Positions 45,681 to 58,512 of a stretch of DNA of 64,000 nt are shown here, one piece after another. Both the position numbers and the translations under genes were made by a program. Position 1 is the first letter of the stretch. Each line of letters opens with the position of its first letter. This DNA comes from Agarophyton chilense. Lineage: Eukaryota; Rhodophyta; Florideophyceae; Gracilariales; Gracilariaceae. Location of the stretch: the NCBI GenBank assembly GCA_030374765.1, contig JARGXX010000106.1:124001-188000 (forward strand). Direction: 5' to 3'. Below the pieces are notes generated by a model, which was not told the origin of the DNA, made no database searches, and worked only from the letters and a program-made list of their open reading frames with translations.

Positions 45681-48600
45681 ATCAACGCTCGGAGCATTAA
45701 TTATTATTTTATTGACCCACCAAAAATTGATATCCTTAATCCAAGATATCTGACGAAAATACATATCCCGCCACGACAAATACGTTAGGTTGGTGATTCC
45801 GATATGTGTAACAAATATCATCGAATGAAATTGCCGAGATGCATGAATACGTATTCAGGAATCGGAGTCGGACGTAAAATCATATTCCAAGTTTGGCTCT
45901 CAAGGGCCATATGGTGGTTAAACTCTTTGTTAGTGGATCAGAAAATTCATTTAGAAGTTTTGACTCGCGCCAAAGTCTTTATGTACGACTGTAGGCCACT
46001 TTGAAGAAACTTTGGCAAATACAAATTTGCATCCTACGAGCATGAATATATTTGGTTCTGAACGAGCAGGGAGATGTCGAAGATAAACATAAAGGCCGTG
46101 ATAAAGGATTGTTGATGTACCTCTTTTCCTTCGCAGACGACCAAAACAGCACGGCCTGCTCAGGAACGGAGCAGCCATATTATCAAGTGTTTCGCTTAAG
46201 CAATTTATGATCCAAGGCTTGGCGGTGCTACAGTCCTTATTTCTAAATGACTACTATTGACTATATCAGTGTATTATAAGGCAATAAAACACTACGAACC
46301 GAAACCTGGAATCCATCTGGAAGTGTGATGTCAATTCAGGAAGGCCGCACACAGTTTGTATTTGACAGAATGGAAAACATGAAAAAGAAAGAAGCAATTG
46401 CGGGTGAGTCTCTTTGTTAAACTCGACCTCGCTTTATGTAATGCCGCTGTCTGCTGCGGCAAGAACCAAATTATTAACTGGTTAATTGAGTTTAAGCATC
46501 TCGCGAGAACGAAGCGTTCAGAGCTTATTTGCACCAAGACATAGTTTAGTGACGAAATTGAGAGACTCTGCGTTAGTCTTTGAGTTCTAAGGAGCTCCAC
46601 AGTTGGACTCGAGCTTAGAGAACCGCAGACACAACGCCTTGCGCGCCTGATCGCAAGCTACCGCCAACTTCCTCTATCCGACCCACGGCGTCATTGAGCA
46701 GAACATCCTCCCCACCCAGGTTCTTCGTCTCGAGCAGGTTGACGCCATGCAATGCGCGCACGCTATCGCCCCTAAACGGAGCCTCGAACGTTCTTCTTCT
46801 TCTGCCTCCTGCGACTGAATACGGCGCTCATTACGTGTTACCGGTCGGCTCACCCAAATATTTGCTGCGTCTTCTGTCCGCCATGAGAAATTTAATTCTC
46901 CCAGACCAGCAGCCACCACTGTACATAGGGCAATCGCCTTCCAAACCCCGAGCCTTGCCGCCGATTGCGCTCTTCTTCACCTCCTCGAGTTAGCCCGTGC
47001 TACCGCCTCCACCGCCTCTGCTCCCCGATAGCAACAATGATAGGCCAATTTTTGCCCTTCACAAGACGTGTATGCCTAGACAGCCCTTCTGCCTGTTCAC
47101 CACCGCTTGTTGAAAGTCTGATCCCCTTCTGTCGCCCACCGTCCCCCGCCTCGTGCATTGCCACCAAAACACCCCCATTAGAAGCAAGTCGCCGTCTCCA
47201 CCCCTGCAGCCGACAGAGCGAATTCGGTCAGAACCGTTGCTGCTCAGACGTATCATGCATTACTAGCCGCCCCTTTTGAACGCCATCTCTGCTTCCGAAT
47301 CCATGACTATCTCATTTCCTGCCATCTTGAGCGTCCAAAAGCATCCCGCCTGCTGGAACATCCTGCAACGACGATCACAGCTTATCTTCTTCTCTGTTTA
47401 TGTCCGCAGCGCAGAGTAATCCATCCAAGTCGCACATCCGTCCATCTTCATGGCCGAAACGAGTTTTGTATTGCACTCTCGTTCGCTCCCGGACACTCAA
47501 ACGCCTTCAGTGCCATTGCATCTTCTCTAAAAGGCATTTTTACGCGAATCAGCGCTCAAATAGTCTGCCAAGAAATAACCGCACACGCTTGACACACCTC
47601 TTTCGTCTTTCACTCCCAAAGCGCATATAAGCTATCTTCAAAACAACAATCTCGGCCCCAACTATATATTTTCCAGTCGTAAAGGCTGCTCCTCAAGTGT
47701 CAAACAATGATCTTTCATAAATATCAATTTCAACAGCTATCTTGCCTTCCCCTTCTCATTTCAAAATCTTTTAAACTTGGTTTTACCCAACATTGTGATG
47801 AGTTCACATTTGTACATCGGTCCACAAAAATGTTCCTTGCCGTTGACACCGAACCTTCCTCGTGCCCTGGCAGCAAGGAATGGACTCGTAAGGCGTATAG
47901 TCTCGCCGTGTGCAAGCTTTTCATTCTTCAAATCGCGCCCTCTCACAAATGTTGGCCATAGTTTCTCTGCACTGCAAACATTGAACGAGAGTTTTCTTGC
48001 AGACTTTGTCCAAAGTGTAATAATTTAAGGCAAAGACAAATTCTGCATATCAAACGAAATTATGCCCACCCGTGCTCTCACATGGTTAGGCACGTTGTGC
48101 GAATTGAACATCTGACGACTGATGTGGATCTCTTCTTGCCGGATAGATGGTATGTTTCAAGATATTGTTTGGATGACACTTTTCGGTGTCCCGGATGGGA
48201 GATGTGAGCTCGTTGATAATGAATTAAGCGATTTTTGATTGAGTTTGATGTTGCTACCCATTATACGCCCGTTCTTTTTAGAGAGACTTATGAGCTCGGT
48301 GCGGCGTTTGGACTACGCCAGGCGGTCGATATTTTTCACAATGCAAAGATTAGTTCGATTCTCGTCTTGGCTTTCGGACGCCGCCGATTACCAAATCGCT
48401 AAAGGGTACACTGGGAGGCCATGGCACCTGCCCGTCGGTTCATGTGATTTTCTTGCGAAAGCATCCTCCGTTGATGGAGGGTTGGTCTGCATTGGAAAAG
48501 AAGGCTTGTCGATACATACAAACTTCCGTCGGAATGCAGAAGATACGAGAAGACACTGTCGATCCCTGTGTTTTCGATGTCAAACACAGAGTCGGCCCCT

Positions 48601-50079
48601 GTGTGATGGGGAAGCTATTACGCGGCACAGAATAAAATCCCAGTGTATTCTGTGCGAGGAAGCTGATTCAATATCTATAATGACTAAGATTCGTTGCACA
48701 ATAGGTTCTTAAAAAAGCTCAAGCTTTTTATAGGGGGCAGCTGTAATCGTGGACCTGAGTTTCAGCATCTTTTCCCGAACTAGTCCAATAGATACAGCGT
48801 GACCTCAAATTTTCGCCTGGAAAACGCGCTTCCTGAGAAGGATCAACTTTGCTGACGTCCATAAGTCGCCCGATACGCGCATCAAGAACACAAGACAAAC
48901 AGAAGAACCAAAGTCGGCGGAAGACTTCTAGCGCTAGCCGTGCTGTGATTATACAGGTCATGGTTACTTATAGGTAAAATGATTCTCTGGGTTGGAAGAA
49001 CTTCTTCCCTTTTCACTGCCCCACCAGAAAATTACTTGACTAAACACCAACTTTATAAAAGAACATCCAGCGTTTTTCGAACGTACTGTGCTGCTATCAG
49101 CAGAGCATCGAACTTGGACCGCTACCTGAGACATTGGAAATCCTTGTGAGTTGCGCAGGAAGTATCATAATCAACCAGAATAAATTTCATGACCATCTCA
49201 GTTGACTTGGAAGCCAACAGTGAAGAAAAAGATGTATACGAAGCCCCTTTTCAAATGGATCCATATCTATCCATGAAGTTGTGAAAGAGTTATGCGTATG
49301 AAATTTTTCTCCGGGAGGCACCCACACTTCGTCGCCATGCCAAATAGCGTTTTTATTTCCACCTCGTCACCACTCCCGCAACCCTCCCGTGTCGTCCGCT
49401 GGTAACTGCCTTGCAAGTGCCACCTTTGTCTTCGACCAAATTGAATATAACCTCTACTGTAGTTCATCGGAAGGAAAGGAAGCCTAAATGTCTGACTCGG
49501 GAACGGAAACAATGTGCATTGGTATAGGAGGCATGATCATGTGCAAGGCCGTGCAAGTGGAGGTTCTGAACCTGTTGGTCTGTGATCAAGAAATCTTTGC
49601 TAATTGTTATTGAATTTTATACCCTTTCAAAAGTGTTCTTGTATCATCATATGCCAAGGCGCCGTTTTCTTTTTCTGGGTTGCATGTGTTGCTCATTCTC
49701 CGGTTGAATATGATCTACATGAATTAAAGTACCTTCACGTGGCCATACATGATATTTGCTCTACTGTGGAGTCCACCTTTTCGGGTTGGGAAACAGCCAT
49801 CACCAGCTGGTTCTTTTGGCTTACCCTTGTAGCTCTACCTTTCTCCACGCTTGATATTCGATTCAAACCGGATCCAGGTAGTATCGTCGGCCTTGCATAT
49901 CCAGGAATCTTACGATTCTTTGAATACAAACAGAGTGTTTCGTGGTGATTTCCCCTCTGCCTTTTTTATCTCTGTACAAATAATCCAAACCTTTATCTTC
50001 TCGTGAACCGTTCTTCCAATTGACCTCCACTACTGCCGTCACTACAAGCATGGATTCAACATTTTAGGTAACTTCTATG
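45681..50079. other. About 4.4 kb of unassigned scraps
   Basis: The top strand is C-rich at 46.6-47.6 kb and reads in changing frames as a P/S/L-rich protein (for example VLRLEQVDAMQCAHAIAPKR at about 46.72 kb), perhaps a gag-like or transposon remnant. Frames at 48239-48712 (+) and 49604-49948 (+) show no recognisable domain. I cannot support a gene. Confidence 0.3.
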
Positions 50080-50580
50080 CTATCGTTTAGGCAAAAAGTA
50101 TTTAAGTCTCTGTGATTCTGAAGCTGTGATGGTACGAAATTGTAACCATAATGATTTCTCTGCTACCGGATCTAATTTGGCTACAGGCCAGAACGTCTGG
50201 TGTGACTTGCTTCCCTGGTGTCGAAAACGAATAATATGGGCAGCCTTGCTCTGAACCACGAATTTATATGATGCTTTCGTAAACCTCAATTTATCCAATT
50301 ATCTTGCTGATGTGATGACAAAATCATTCAAGCAGGCGGCAATGTTCTCTCTGAAAATCATTTTCACAGCACTTTTCTGACAATTGCTCATTTGAACCTC
50401 TCCACCTACAGCACCAAAAAACTGAGCAGTAGTATGCAAATCGGAAATACTACTCATGGGTTCCGTCGTGTTCATTTGGATCGAGCTCGTTTTGGACAAA
50501 GCGAGTATCGGTCTTTCGCAAGGACGAGTTTCCAATCTCTTGAAATCTTTAACTCTAAAAGTTCGAAGTCCTTGTGAGAA
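50080..50580 (-). pseudogene. Unknown remnant with one in-frame TAA
   Basis: Minus-strand frames 50299-50535 and 50080-50298 are the same reading frame split by a TAA at 50299-50301. The combined frame is about 165 codons and includes CQKSAVKMIFRENIAACLND, RFTKASYKFVVQSKAAHIIR and a lysine/arginine-rich end. No domain recognised. It is listed because the frame continues cleanly past the stop, as in the better-supported pseudogenes here. Confidence 0.3.
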
Positions 50581-52077
50581 AGAGGTGTTGTGTTATTCGA
50601 TATATATTTTTAAATCTTCGTCCTATCTCCCCTAGTTATCGTTGAACAAAAAATTGGGATTTATTATGAGTAGAGGGTCACACTTTCGAAGTAGTTGAGG
50701 ATGTTGAATAATTGAATGGGTGGTTGCTGTCATACAGTGCGAGTGAGTACCATTCTTGTCAATCAAGTCATTGAATCTCGCATTCGTTTATTCCACTATA
50801 ACTTTCACTTGCTGGACACAACCCAGGGTACTACTGCATCCAAAACTTAGGAATATAATATTGGCTGTTGTTTTGAAAGGATGAAGAATACTCTTGTGGA
50901 CATTAAAATTGTAAAAGAATGGCAGCAAGTACAGGCTAGCATGCCGTTTAAAATCCTCCGCTTTATGTTTCGACATCATGGGAAGATATAAAAGAGATCG
51001 ACCCCATCATGATGGTGTTTCAGCGCATGACATTTTCATGGCCTTATCGATTTTTTAAAGAGTTTTCCTGGGGTTTGCAATAGTTTCGAAGGGCTATAGA
51101 CCCCTCATTTTGTGTATGTGTCCCGGTGAAAAGACGTAGGACATGTATTACCCGGCCAAGCAGAAGCATGTGCATAACATCATATTGGAAAGCGTAGATG
51201 TGGTCGATGGAGAGTCTTCTCAAGCGTGACGCTCGATTTTTTCATATGGAATTGATGAGTTGATTTCGGACTTTTTCGTCTTTTTTGAAAGATCTAAGTG
51301 CCTTCCAAGTCAATACAACATCGAACCCTGATCGTTTGGTACCACATTCAAAGTGAATGACTTTCCCAAGCCCGTGAAACAAACATCTAGATGTGCACTG
51401 GGCGCATTATTGTGCACTTGGATTTTCGGCGGATGTGCAGTAGATGTCTCGAAAAATTCGACCAAAAAAAAGCTGGAGAATAAATGAGCCAAAGATGTAC
51501 AGCAGATATATGGATCAACGATAGATTCCCTCGCGGCTGTGTGCTAGATGCCCACGCAAGATTTGTGAGAAAGGTATTCTCGGGTGCAGTCGTTACCAAA
51601 CCCATCAACGTCGATGAAGGGGGGCAGATGTCTCGGTGCACAAGTTTCACCACAGCCAAGGCTCGGGTCGGGTTCAGCGAATGACGCCGTGCTGTCCCGT
51701 CAATCTTTAACGGCAGTGTATGTGCGCCATCATGGCTTCCATTGACTCCTTTTTTCTTCTCTATGGCGCATCAGCAACGGTTGCTCCAACGATTGTAGAC
51801 TCTAAGTTCGAAATGGCGTTTGCATTGAGATCGCTGCGACCCGTTCACCGGTATTCCATGCAGTTGCGCGATATAGGCTTCGACTTGTGGTTTAAATAGG
51901 ATATTATGTCGGTAGAAGGCGACGCTTGGATCTTGTTCAACATTTTTGTACGCCTGGCTGATGCGTATCGCAACGCAACACGGTCGGATGCAAAAGTGCC
52001 TGCGACCGATATCTCCCCTGAGACCTTTTCTTTATACCTTTACCCTTTTCACCAGCCTCTGAAGCTTTAAAATCCCC
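50581..52077. other. No supportable gene
   Basis: Short frames on both strands at 51310-51684 overlap and cannot be resolved. The motif ACATCT/AGATGT recurs loosely around 51.38-51.5 kb. Confidence 0.35.
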
Positions 52078-52690
52078 TTATGTGGCTGCACAAGAGGCAA
52101 CGTGTTGTGTTCCACCAGTAGCATTACCCATGTTTAAGCTACAATCAGAATTTTTCTCGACTTCTTGACCACTTTCATTCTGGAAGACGCTTTTTGACGG
52201 CCGACTACTTCTACCATTCCTAGAATTCTTTCTGCTTCTTCTTGAAGTAGATGGATTTTGAGCGGTAACAAGAAACTCCAATTCTTTCTTACTGTGCCAA
52301 ATGCTACAGCAATTTCCCCTGTAACTTAGATGCCATCTTGTGCATAATGAAGTGCCGCAAAGCGTGTAAGAGTATATCGACCAATGACCACGATTCGGTC
52401 CTTCGTTTTGACAGGACCGAAGCAAAATAAAGCGTTTTTCCTTGCTTTGGTTCATGATCCTGCACTATTAAACGCAATGACCAAGCATCTCCACTGTTAA
52501 AGAATACTAAATTTTTGGACCTCCTTTCATGTGCAAACCTTATCAGCCGCATAATATCCCCTTCGCAAAGCTTTTAGTCTGCGTATTTATGCCCTTCCTT
52601 CCACGTTTCTGGCTTCCCCGCCACCTGGTACTGTACTTTGAAGTGTTGAAGCATATCTAAGTAGTTCCTGGGACTTATCCATCATAAACT
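52078..52690 (-). pseudogene. Unknown C-terminal gene remnant downstream of the nuclease
   Basis: From about 52690 downward one frame reads WISPRNYLDMLQHFKVQYQV, AGKPETWKEGHKYAD, passes a TAA at 52574-52576, then IMRLIRFAHERRSKNLVFF, NSGDAWSLRLIVQDHEP and SLVDILLHALRHFIMHKMA. A frame change near 52310 leads to a serine/arginine-rich end at 52078. No family recognised. It lies on the same strand as the nuclease and DDE remnants and may be the last part of the same element or gene. Confidence 0.4.
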
Positions 52691-53059
52691 CGGCGGTGGT
52701 TTGCACCGTGGTTCACAGCTTCATATATCTGTCAAACAACCTGAAAATGTCTGAACATTGCAGCAGATCGCGACGCTCAAACATGTACCGGCTCAAACGC
52801 CTTCAAAGCAAGAGTCTTAACAGTTTGCAAGAAAACCCTTTGCTCCGATCTAAAATGAGATGATGACGACCGAAATATAGCCCGTTGTTGACTATTCTTG
52901 TCATTTCCTTCTTTGGTCTAAGAATAAAAGCTCTGAGCACCATGCTTGCACAGTTTAAGCGGAACGAAGGGCCCATCGTTCCAAATATGGAAGTCCACGG
53001 GGTTCCAAAACTGAAGCCTTGTCTGAACTACTTCTGTCATTTCCAGCTTGATAGATCTT

Positions 53060-54030
53060 ATTAAGGATGTCTGTTCATTGTAAGGCCACTATAAATCCGG
53101 AGTAACTTTATAGATAAGCGCATGGTGGCAAATGATCCTAATGCTGGAAGGCATCTAGCGCGCACGGTGTACATAATGGCAGTCTCTGCAGACCATACAT
53201 AAAGAGCCAAGCCAAGTTCTAACACTAAGAGCTGATGGATTAGTGTCCCAATGTGTTCCCTTGGTATGTACTTCCCAAAGATATGATTCTCAACTTCGCG
53301 TTAAATTAGATCAACCCGGGAAAGATCGGATGACAAATTTAGACTTGATGCCGCTACAAGAGTCTTAAGCTCCACAGTCCCCAGCACATGGTCAAAACCT
53401 ATTCAGACAACTGTACCTTCAACATCCACACTCCAGTCTGCAAAAGAGGTCTTCCGAAGCAGAGCTATACCATCAGGCGAACATGCGAGGAATTGATTCT
53501 CCCTCATAGAGATCTTGCCCACATTTAGCACGTCCTTCACACAATCTTTTTATCTCAGTGCTTTAAGCACCATTTCCTCGTGGACATTGCCCCTCATCAT
53601 CGCTTCTGTTGATGTCTTGGCTCTACAACAATCGTTTTCTAACACTTAAAACCATTTCAGCACCAACCTTTCTTATTCCGTAGGGCCTCTCTCAAAACAA
53701 AGTGCTCTACTCACTTTAGAACTTTTCAAGAAAACATGTCCTGCATTCGTCTCTGTAACCCAAAAATGCTTAAACACAAACCAATTTCCGCAGCGCTTCC
53801 CGATAGTAAGCGGATTTCAAACAGATCTAATGGCTTTTTACACCATGTATTTCAAAGCCTGATAATCTTCATCCACACTCCGCGTCACACGAAAGAGCGA
53901 GCTATTTAAGTCAATACTTTGGTTCGCAACTGCGATCCATGTATTCAGTCTTTTTTGAATGCTTGAAAGTACAGTATACATAAATGGCAGAACCTCAGCA
54001 AACTTTTCCGTGTCTCTCTGTCAGAATATC
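53060..54030 (-). pseudogene. YqaJ-like (PD-(D/E)XK) nuclease remnant
   Basis: A single minus-strand frame of about 320 codons riddled with in-frame stops (at least TAA or TGA seven times). It reads, in order: PFMYTVLSSIQKRLNTWIAV, NWFVFKHFWVTETNAGHVFL, STEAMMRGNVHEEMVLKALR, VGKISMRENQFLACSPDGIA (SPDG at 53469-53480), GTVELKTLVAASS (VELKT at 53361-53375) and IPREHIGTLIHQLLVLELGL. The order E, then SPDG, then an E-x-K strand about 35 residues on, then a conserved HQ helix is that of YqaJ/lambda-exonuclease-type nucleases, whose catalytic residues are the D of SPDG and the E and K of ELK. A TGA lies between the two motifs. Too decayed to encode an enzyme. Confidence 0.6.
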
Positions 54031-54148
54031 ATCGCTGTTATCCGATTCTGCCTCCAGCGCTGACCATCTGCACCTTCAAACTTTGTTGCGAAGAAAAAAG
54101 CAGGGGAAAGAAAGGCAACATCATCAATCACAAACTCCTTCTTTCTGT

Positions 54149-55622
54149 CTAATTCACTCTATCTTGGGCTACAAGGCTTGGAAAAGCTGCCAAATTTGCT
54201 CCATGCAGTGCTGTAGTTGCCAATGGTGCCGGGCTGGCGATAGCTAGGGTTGCGGCAGGTGGTGGAGCTGCGCCAGTTACATATACGGACCCGAATTTAT
54301 CGTCACTTGCACCGTTTTGTGCCTCTTCAACGCTGCTTTCACTAATTATTACATCCTCATCCATTTTTTCGGGGTTCAGGTGAGACAATGCTAGGAAGAG
54401 ATATCCTTCAGTAAATGATCAGGCATCACAAATATAGATCCCACTCTCGCTTCAGCGAATAAACTCATGAATAGTTCCTTTGCGTAACCTCTGTCTGCAG
54501 ATAAGATCAAGCTGCTCATCGCTCCCTCCCCTTGCCCATTGAAAAAAGTCTGCAAACGCTTCCTAACAGATTCCATATGCTTTTCAGCTCTTCGGTCGAA
54601 CTTAAGCACCATTATGACCCGCAATAATGCATCGGGCATTCCATCCCCAGATTGATCTTCACGGTTGGCCCTCTGACTGCTTACGGTCTTCCTTTGATTA
54701 TCAACCGCCCTAATGCCAGAAATTTTATCTTCCAGAGTTGCTAATTGCTGCAAAGAAGTGTAGGATACATTTATAGTCCCACAAAAAGCAAGAATCTCAA
54801 ACTCTGTTAGCTGGCACGTCTAATCGCATTTCGGCATCCAGATATCACCCCTGTCATCAGCCCTACTCGCTGGAGAGTACATTTTAACATTGTCGGCAAT
54901 GAATTTTATCCTTTGCAGAGAAGAATGAATATGCCCGAACCGACCAAATATTCGTATAGTCCCTGCAAAACTAAAGCCCATGGTGTTTGAGAGCAGTACG
55001 ACTGCCACATAAGAAAATATGTCAGCCAACACTATCTCTCTTTGAGAAAGATTGCTGTGTTTCAAATGATCGTTCAACCACAGTATCAATTGCTTTGGAA
55101 GAGCATCCTTTAGCAATACAACGAATCCCGTACGAGTTACAGCACTCCCATGAACGCTACACTACACCTCCAAGTTAAGCACCGCAGTTGACCAGAAGAA
55201 CCTGGCAGGATCCTCTCTGAGCTCATCCATAAGCTTGGTCTCCATTACAATGTCCTTGCACTGTCCTGTACCAAACATGGAACCATTTCTCGGATCAAGT
55301 TGCTCACCAACCGCCCACTCCGACCCAGAGACCCATCGCCGTAGTGCCACACACCAGAAAATCTCGCCTGCTGCTGCAATTGGAAGGCTTTATTGACATT
55401 CTTATACTTTCCCGAAAGGAAGTGACGTGTTTCACCAAATATAACCATAGCGTTACCCTTTTGGACCACATGCTTGAAATTCTGGGTTGGGCGTGTGCGT
55501 TGCGTAAGGGGTTGGGGTGGTTCTCCGATTTGTTACTCGATGAGAATCTTGCGCATCTACTCCTGCTCGGAACGCTGATTGTTCCTGACGATGGCGTTAT
55601 GGAAGGCACCGTGCACTTTTAG
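54149..55622 (-). pseudogene. DDE-transposase-like remnant
   Basis: One minus-strand frame from about 55400 to 54391 is interrupted only by TAG at 55162-55164 and TAG at 54820-54822 (about 335 codons). It reads EQLDPRNGSMFGTGQCKDIV, then LILWLNDHLKHSNLSQREIV, GRFGHIHSSLQRIKFIADN, YSPASRADDRGDIWMPKCD, and SLILSADRGYAKELFMSLFA followed by GSIFVMPDHLLK. The SADRGY after a hydrophobic strand resembles the second catalytic Asp of DDE transposases, and the spacing recalls PiggyBac- or IS4-like enzymes. A further frame (54149-54388) carries an acidic serine-rich segment. The nuclease remnant follows on the same strand. Family uncertain. Confidence 0.45.
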
Positions 55623-55777
55623 TGAGATATTTTGAAATGAGTGAAGCAGGATCATGTGTACGCATCTTCATCTACGATTTCTTCCAATACAGCCTCCTCT
55701 TACAGAATGCAATGCATGTCGTCTTTTACCTAGGTCATAGTCTCTTCACGCACACGTATAGTTCAAACAAAATTATA

Positions 55778-56410
55778 CTAACGCCTGCAGCGCTTGAGTG
55801 AGTGGTTCGCACCATTTCCCGACCCAAGGCGCCTTTTTCTTATGTTTCGTGGAGTGGAAGATTGCTGAGGCTGTCTCGCTGCACCACAAATATGTTGCGA
55901 GGAGATCTCAGGACTCGCAGTAGTCAACGAGGTTGGCTGCTTGTGACGAAACGGAGAACTGCGGTCATGGACTTTTCCGGTTACGATCTGGAACGGAGTA
56001 ATTTCATCATCCGCGTCAATCAGATGGGTAACACTGGCATTCGGGAAGGAAGAATTTTGAGCCGAATCTGTGTTTTGTGATTGAGAAGCAATGCCATTTG
56101 GGCTGTCCTCTTTCACAACTGCCGAAGTTCTGCGACCATTCTTATAGTTACGAGCACGCCGAAACGCTTCTTGTATTAGAAGGTGATCCGCCCACTGCCC
56201 TTCAGCGTACTTCAATATGTTGTAGTGCTTTTCTATTTTGGAACAAAGTTCCATCACGAAAAGATGATGATTCTTTTGCAATGAGCGATACGTTAAGCTT
56301 CCATCATCGGCAACCTTCCGAACATCGTACAAGCTATCTCGAATGCTACGAAAGGCAGCATCGACGAACTCAGAAGAAATCGGACGCTTTTTATCATACT
56401 ATCTATCTTC
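55778..56410 (-). pseudogene. Second copy of the accessory gene
   Basis: Open minus-strand frame from about 56395, bounded upstream by a TAG, to 55778, about 205 codons. It contains DSLYDVRKV, then MELCSKIEKHYNILKYAEGQ followed by WADHLLIQ, a polar middle, and a basic end (RKRRLGSGNG...SLKRCRR) resembling a bipartite nuclear localisation signal. The RKV...EKH..L.Y.EG.W pattern matches the gene at 194-1290. It is divergent from the transposase remnant that begins by 56990. The 5' end is lost. A DNA-binding helper role is inference; no known domain. Confidence 0.55.
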
Positions 56411-56989
56411 ATCGGAAGCCATTTTTGAATTGCAAATCTGTCTCATGCGGCGCTGGGATCCGTTTCCTTCCAAACCATTCTTATCCTAACGTCTGGATTG
56501 TACTTGGGTGGGGATGCTTCGAAAACGTTCCAAATCCTGTGATTGATCGGCTTGATGGCCGTGGTTCTCTAGCGATTCCGGCATATTCTAAAAGCTTTTT
56601 CCAACTCCCGGAAAAAAAGCCAATGGATTGGCTCGTGGCAGAGATCGCCTGAAAAGAAGCCAGCGGATTCTTCAGAGATCTTTTTGGACTCGTTGAGAGA
56701 ACGCGAAGGAACGAAATACATATTGAACTGCTATCGTTCGTGCATCTTAAATAATCTCATTGGAGCCGTACTGTTTCGTTTGGACAAGAAGCGCGGGAAT
56801 TTAGGGAAGCGAGCGAAAACTTATAGAAAATCTCTGCCTGCTGGTAAGATTTTCGGATTCAAGGTTCATTATGCTCTCAAACCCTGTCGGAAGTGCCACT
56901 AGAAATGGAAACAAATTGGTGGATCAAGAGCTAGACATTTGATGATACCTGATTTTGGAAGTCCTTAGGCATTTCTGGCCAAGCGAGGA

Positions 56990-58512
56990 GTGATATTCGG
57001 AGGCAAGAGTGCTTTGATTGGAATTGAATGGGCAAATTACAGAAAACGAACTGGAACGCAGCAAGTATGGAGTAGTCTGGATTCAGCAAGAAGAGATAGC
57101 AGTTTCACAATGATTGAGAGCATCATGAAAGATAGTGGGGTGAAGCGAATACTTTGTATTTCTCGATTATCATTCGATATTCTTAACGGTTTTCCATATG
57201 AAATTATGCATGAGTGGCTCCTGGGATGGGTGAAGCACTTGAACGCACTTTGCATTGGTACTCGCCCGGGTTGTGGCGCCAATAGATCACCATACGTAAT
57301 ATCATAAATCACTCTGCGGACAATCAACGAGTCACTGGAGAGCGGCTCAAATGGTATCCCTCCTACGTGGGGCAGGACGCCTCAATCATATGAGTATCTC
57401 TCTTCCTATAAGACTGAGCATTTCACGAGCCTTTCGCTGTTTTATGAACCCATTATATTCAACGGAAGGGGTGTTAATTCACGGATACCAAAACTATGGG
57501 CACTGACCTCCGACGCAACGCACATCATTTTCGATATCGCACCATCCAGGACAAAAATTCAAGATCTAGAAAAGATTCTACAGCATATTATGTCCTGGTT
57601 GCCGAAGTATTCCATCTCGACTCGGAGCACACATTTGGCTACACTCCAACAACACACGCAATATTACACTTCTCGTCATTGATGAATGTCTGTGGTCCAC
57701 TTGTCAACGTTTCGCAATTTATCATTGAAAGAGTAGCCGGAGAAGTTTCTGATATGTTTCCATTAATATTATACCCCGAAGCAAATTTATACCACAAAAC
57801 GCTAAGCATATTTAGTCTAAGGCTGTTTAAAGGTGGCATGGGCCTCTCTCGGTACGGTCCATCCAAGGGGGATGATTCTAAGGCAGATACCACAAATAAA
57901 GAGCTTGGATATGACGAGGAGTTAGAGGTCGTGGATGACTTACATGCTATGGGTCATGAGAGTCTTGGAATTAATAAACTGGGTGGCCTGGGAGTGGTGG
58001 TTGGTATAGGGGGCAAATGAGCGCAAGCACTGACAAATGCAATGAATGTGCTACCGATCGCTGCATTCGATGTCGAAATTGATCTGATGAAGACATTCAA
58101 AAACGTTGAAGTTTCGAATGGTTCAGAAGCATTCACGGCGGAACCTTTGAAGCAATTCACAAATCGCTAGCAACAGAACGGATGCAGGGCCAGGCATCGT
58201 TGCTGGATTGCGGGAAATTTTGACAATAAAGGCGAGGATGGCTCAGTAGACGGAGAAATCAAGAGCTGTACAATCTATTACGGCTGCGTGAATAAGATAT
58301 GGGAACTGTCAGTCTGTTATTGGTGCAGCGATGAGCAACTAATTAATTCGAAATCCATGAAAGTTGTGCGTGTCGAAGGGCAGTATGGATTATCTGTAGA
58401 CAGGGTGACAGGGGTTCCATCATTTCGTCTTGGACATGGGCGGCGGAGGGGATCAGTTCGTGATAATCGTCGGACGGTAGAAGATATTCACTGCATGAAA
58501 CGTCTGGTCTGA
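56990..58512 (+). pseudogene. Second Tnp2/CMC-like transposase, broken
   Basis: C-terminal two thirds of a CMC-type transposase. 56990-57307 includes SRLSFDILNGFPYEIMHEWL (the 'FP.DIMH' block), and the same frame continues after a TAA at 57305-57307 through STLSLFYEP-like sequence to about 57580. A frame change then gives one frame from 57580 to 58512 with TGA at 58018-58020 and TAG at 58168-58170. It contains TPTTHAILHFSSLMNVCGPL followed by SQFIIERVAGEV, matching the 'H.LLH....+..CGP...SQF..ER..GEV' block, and a C-terminal domain KIWELSVCYWCSDEQ. N-terminal parts are not found in 56410-56990. It differs from the Tnp2 at 2256 in sequence. Confidence 0.7.

Noticed and set aside
56077..56652. 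191-codon plus-strand frame
   Set aside because: Its first part overlaps the minus-strand accessory gene that has a homologue at 0.2-1.3 kb; the plus frame shows no domain and does not match the Tnp2 N-terminus.
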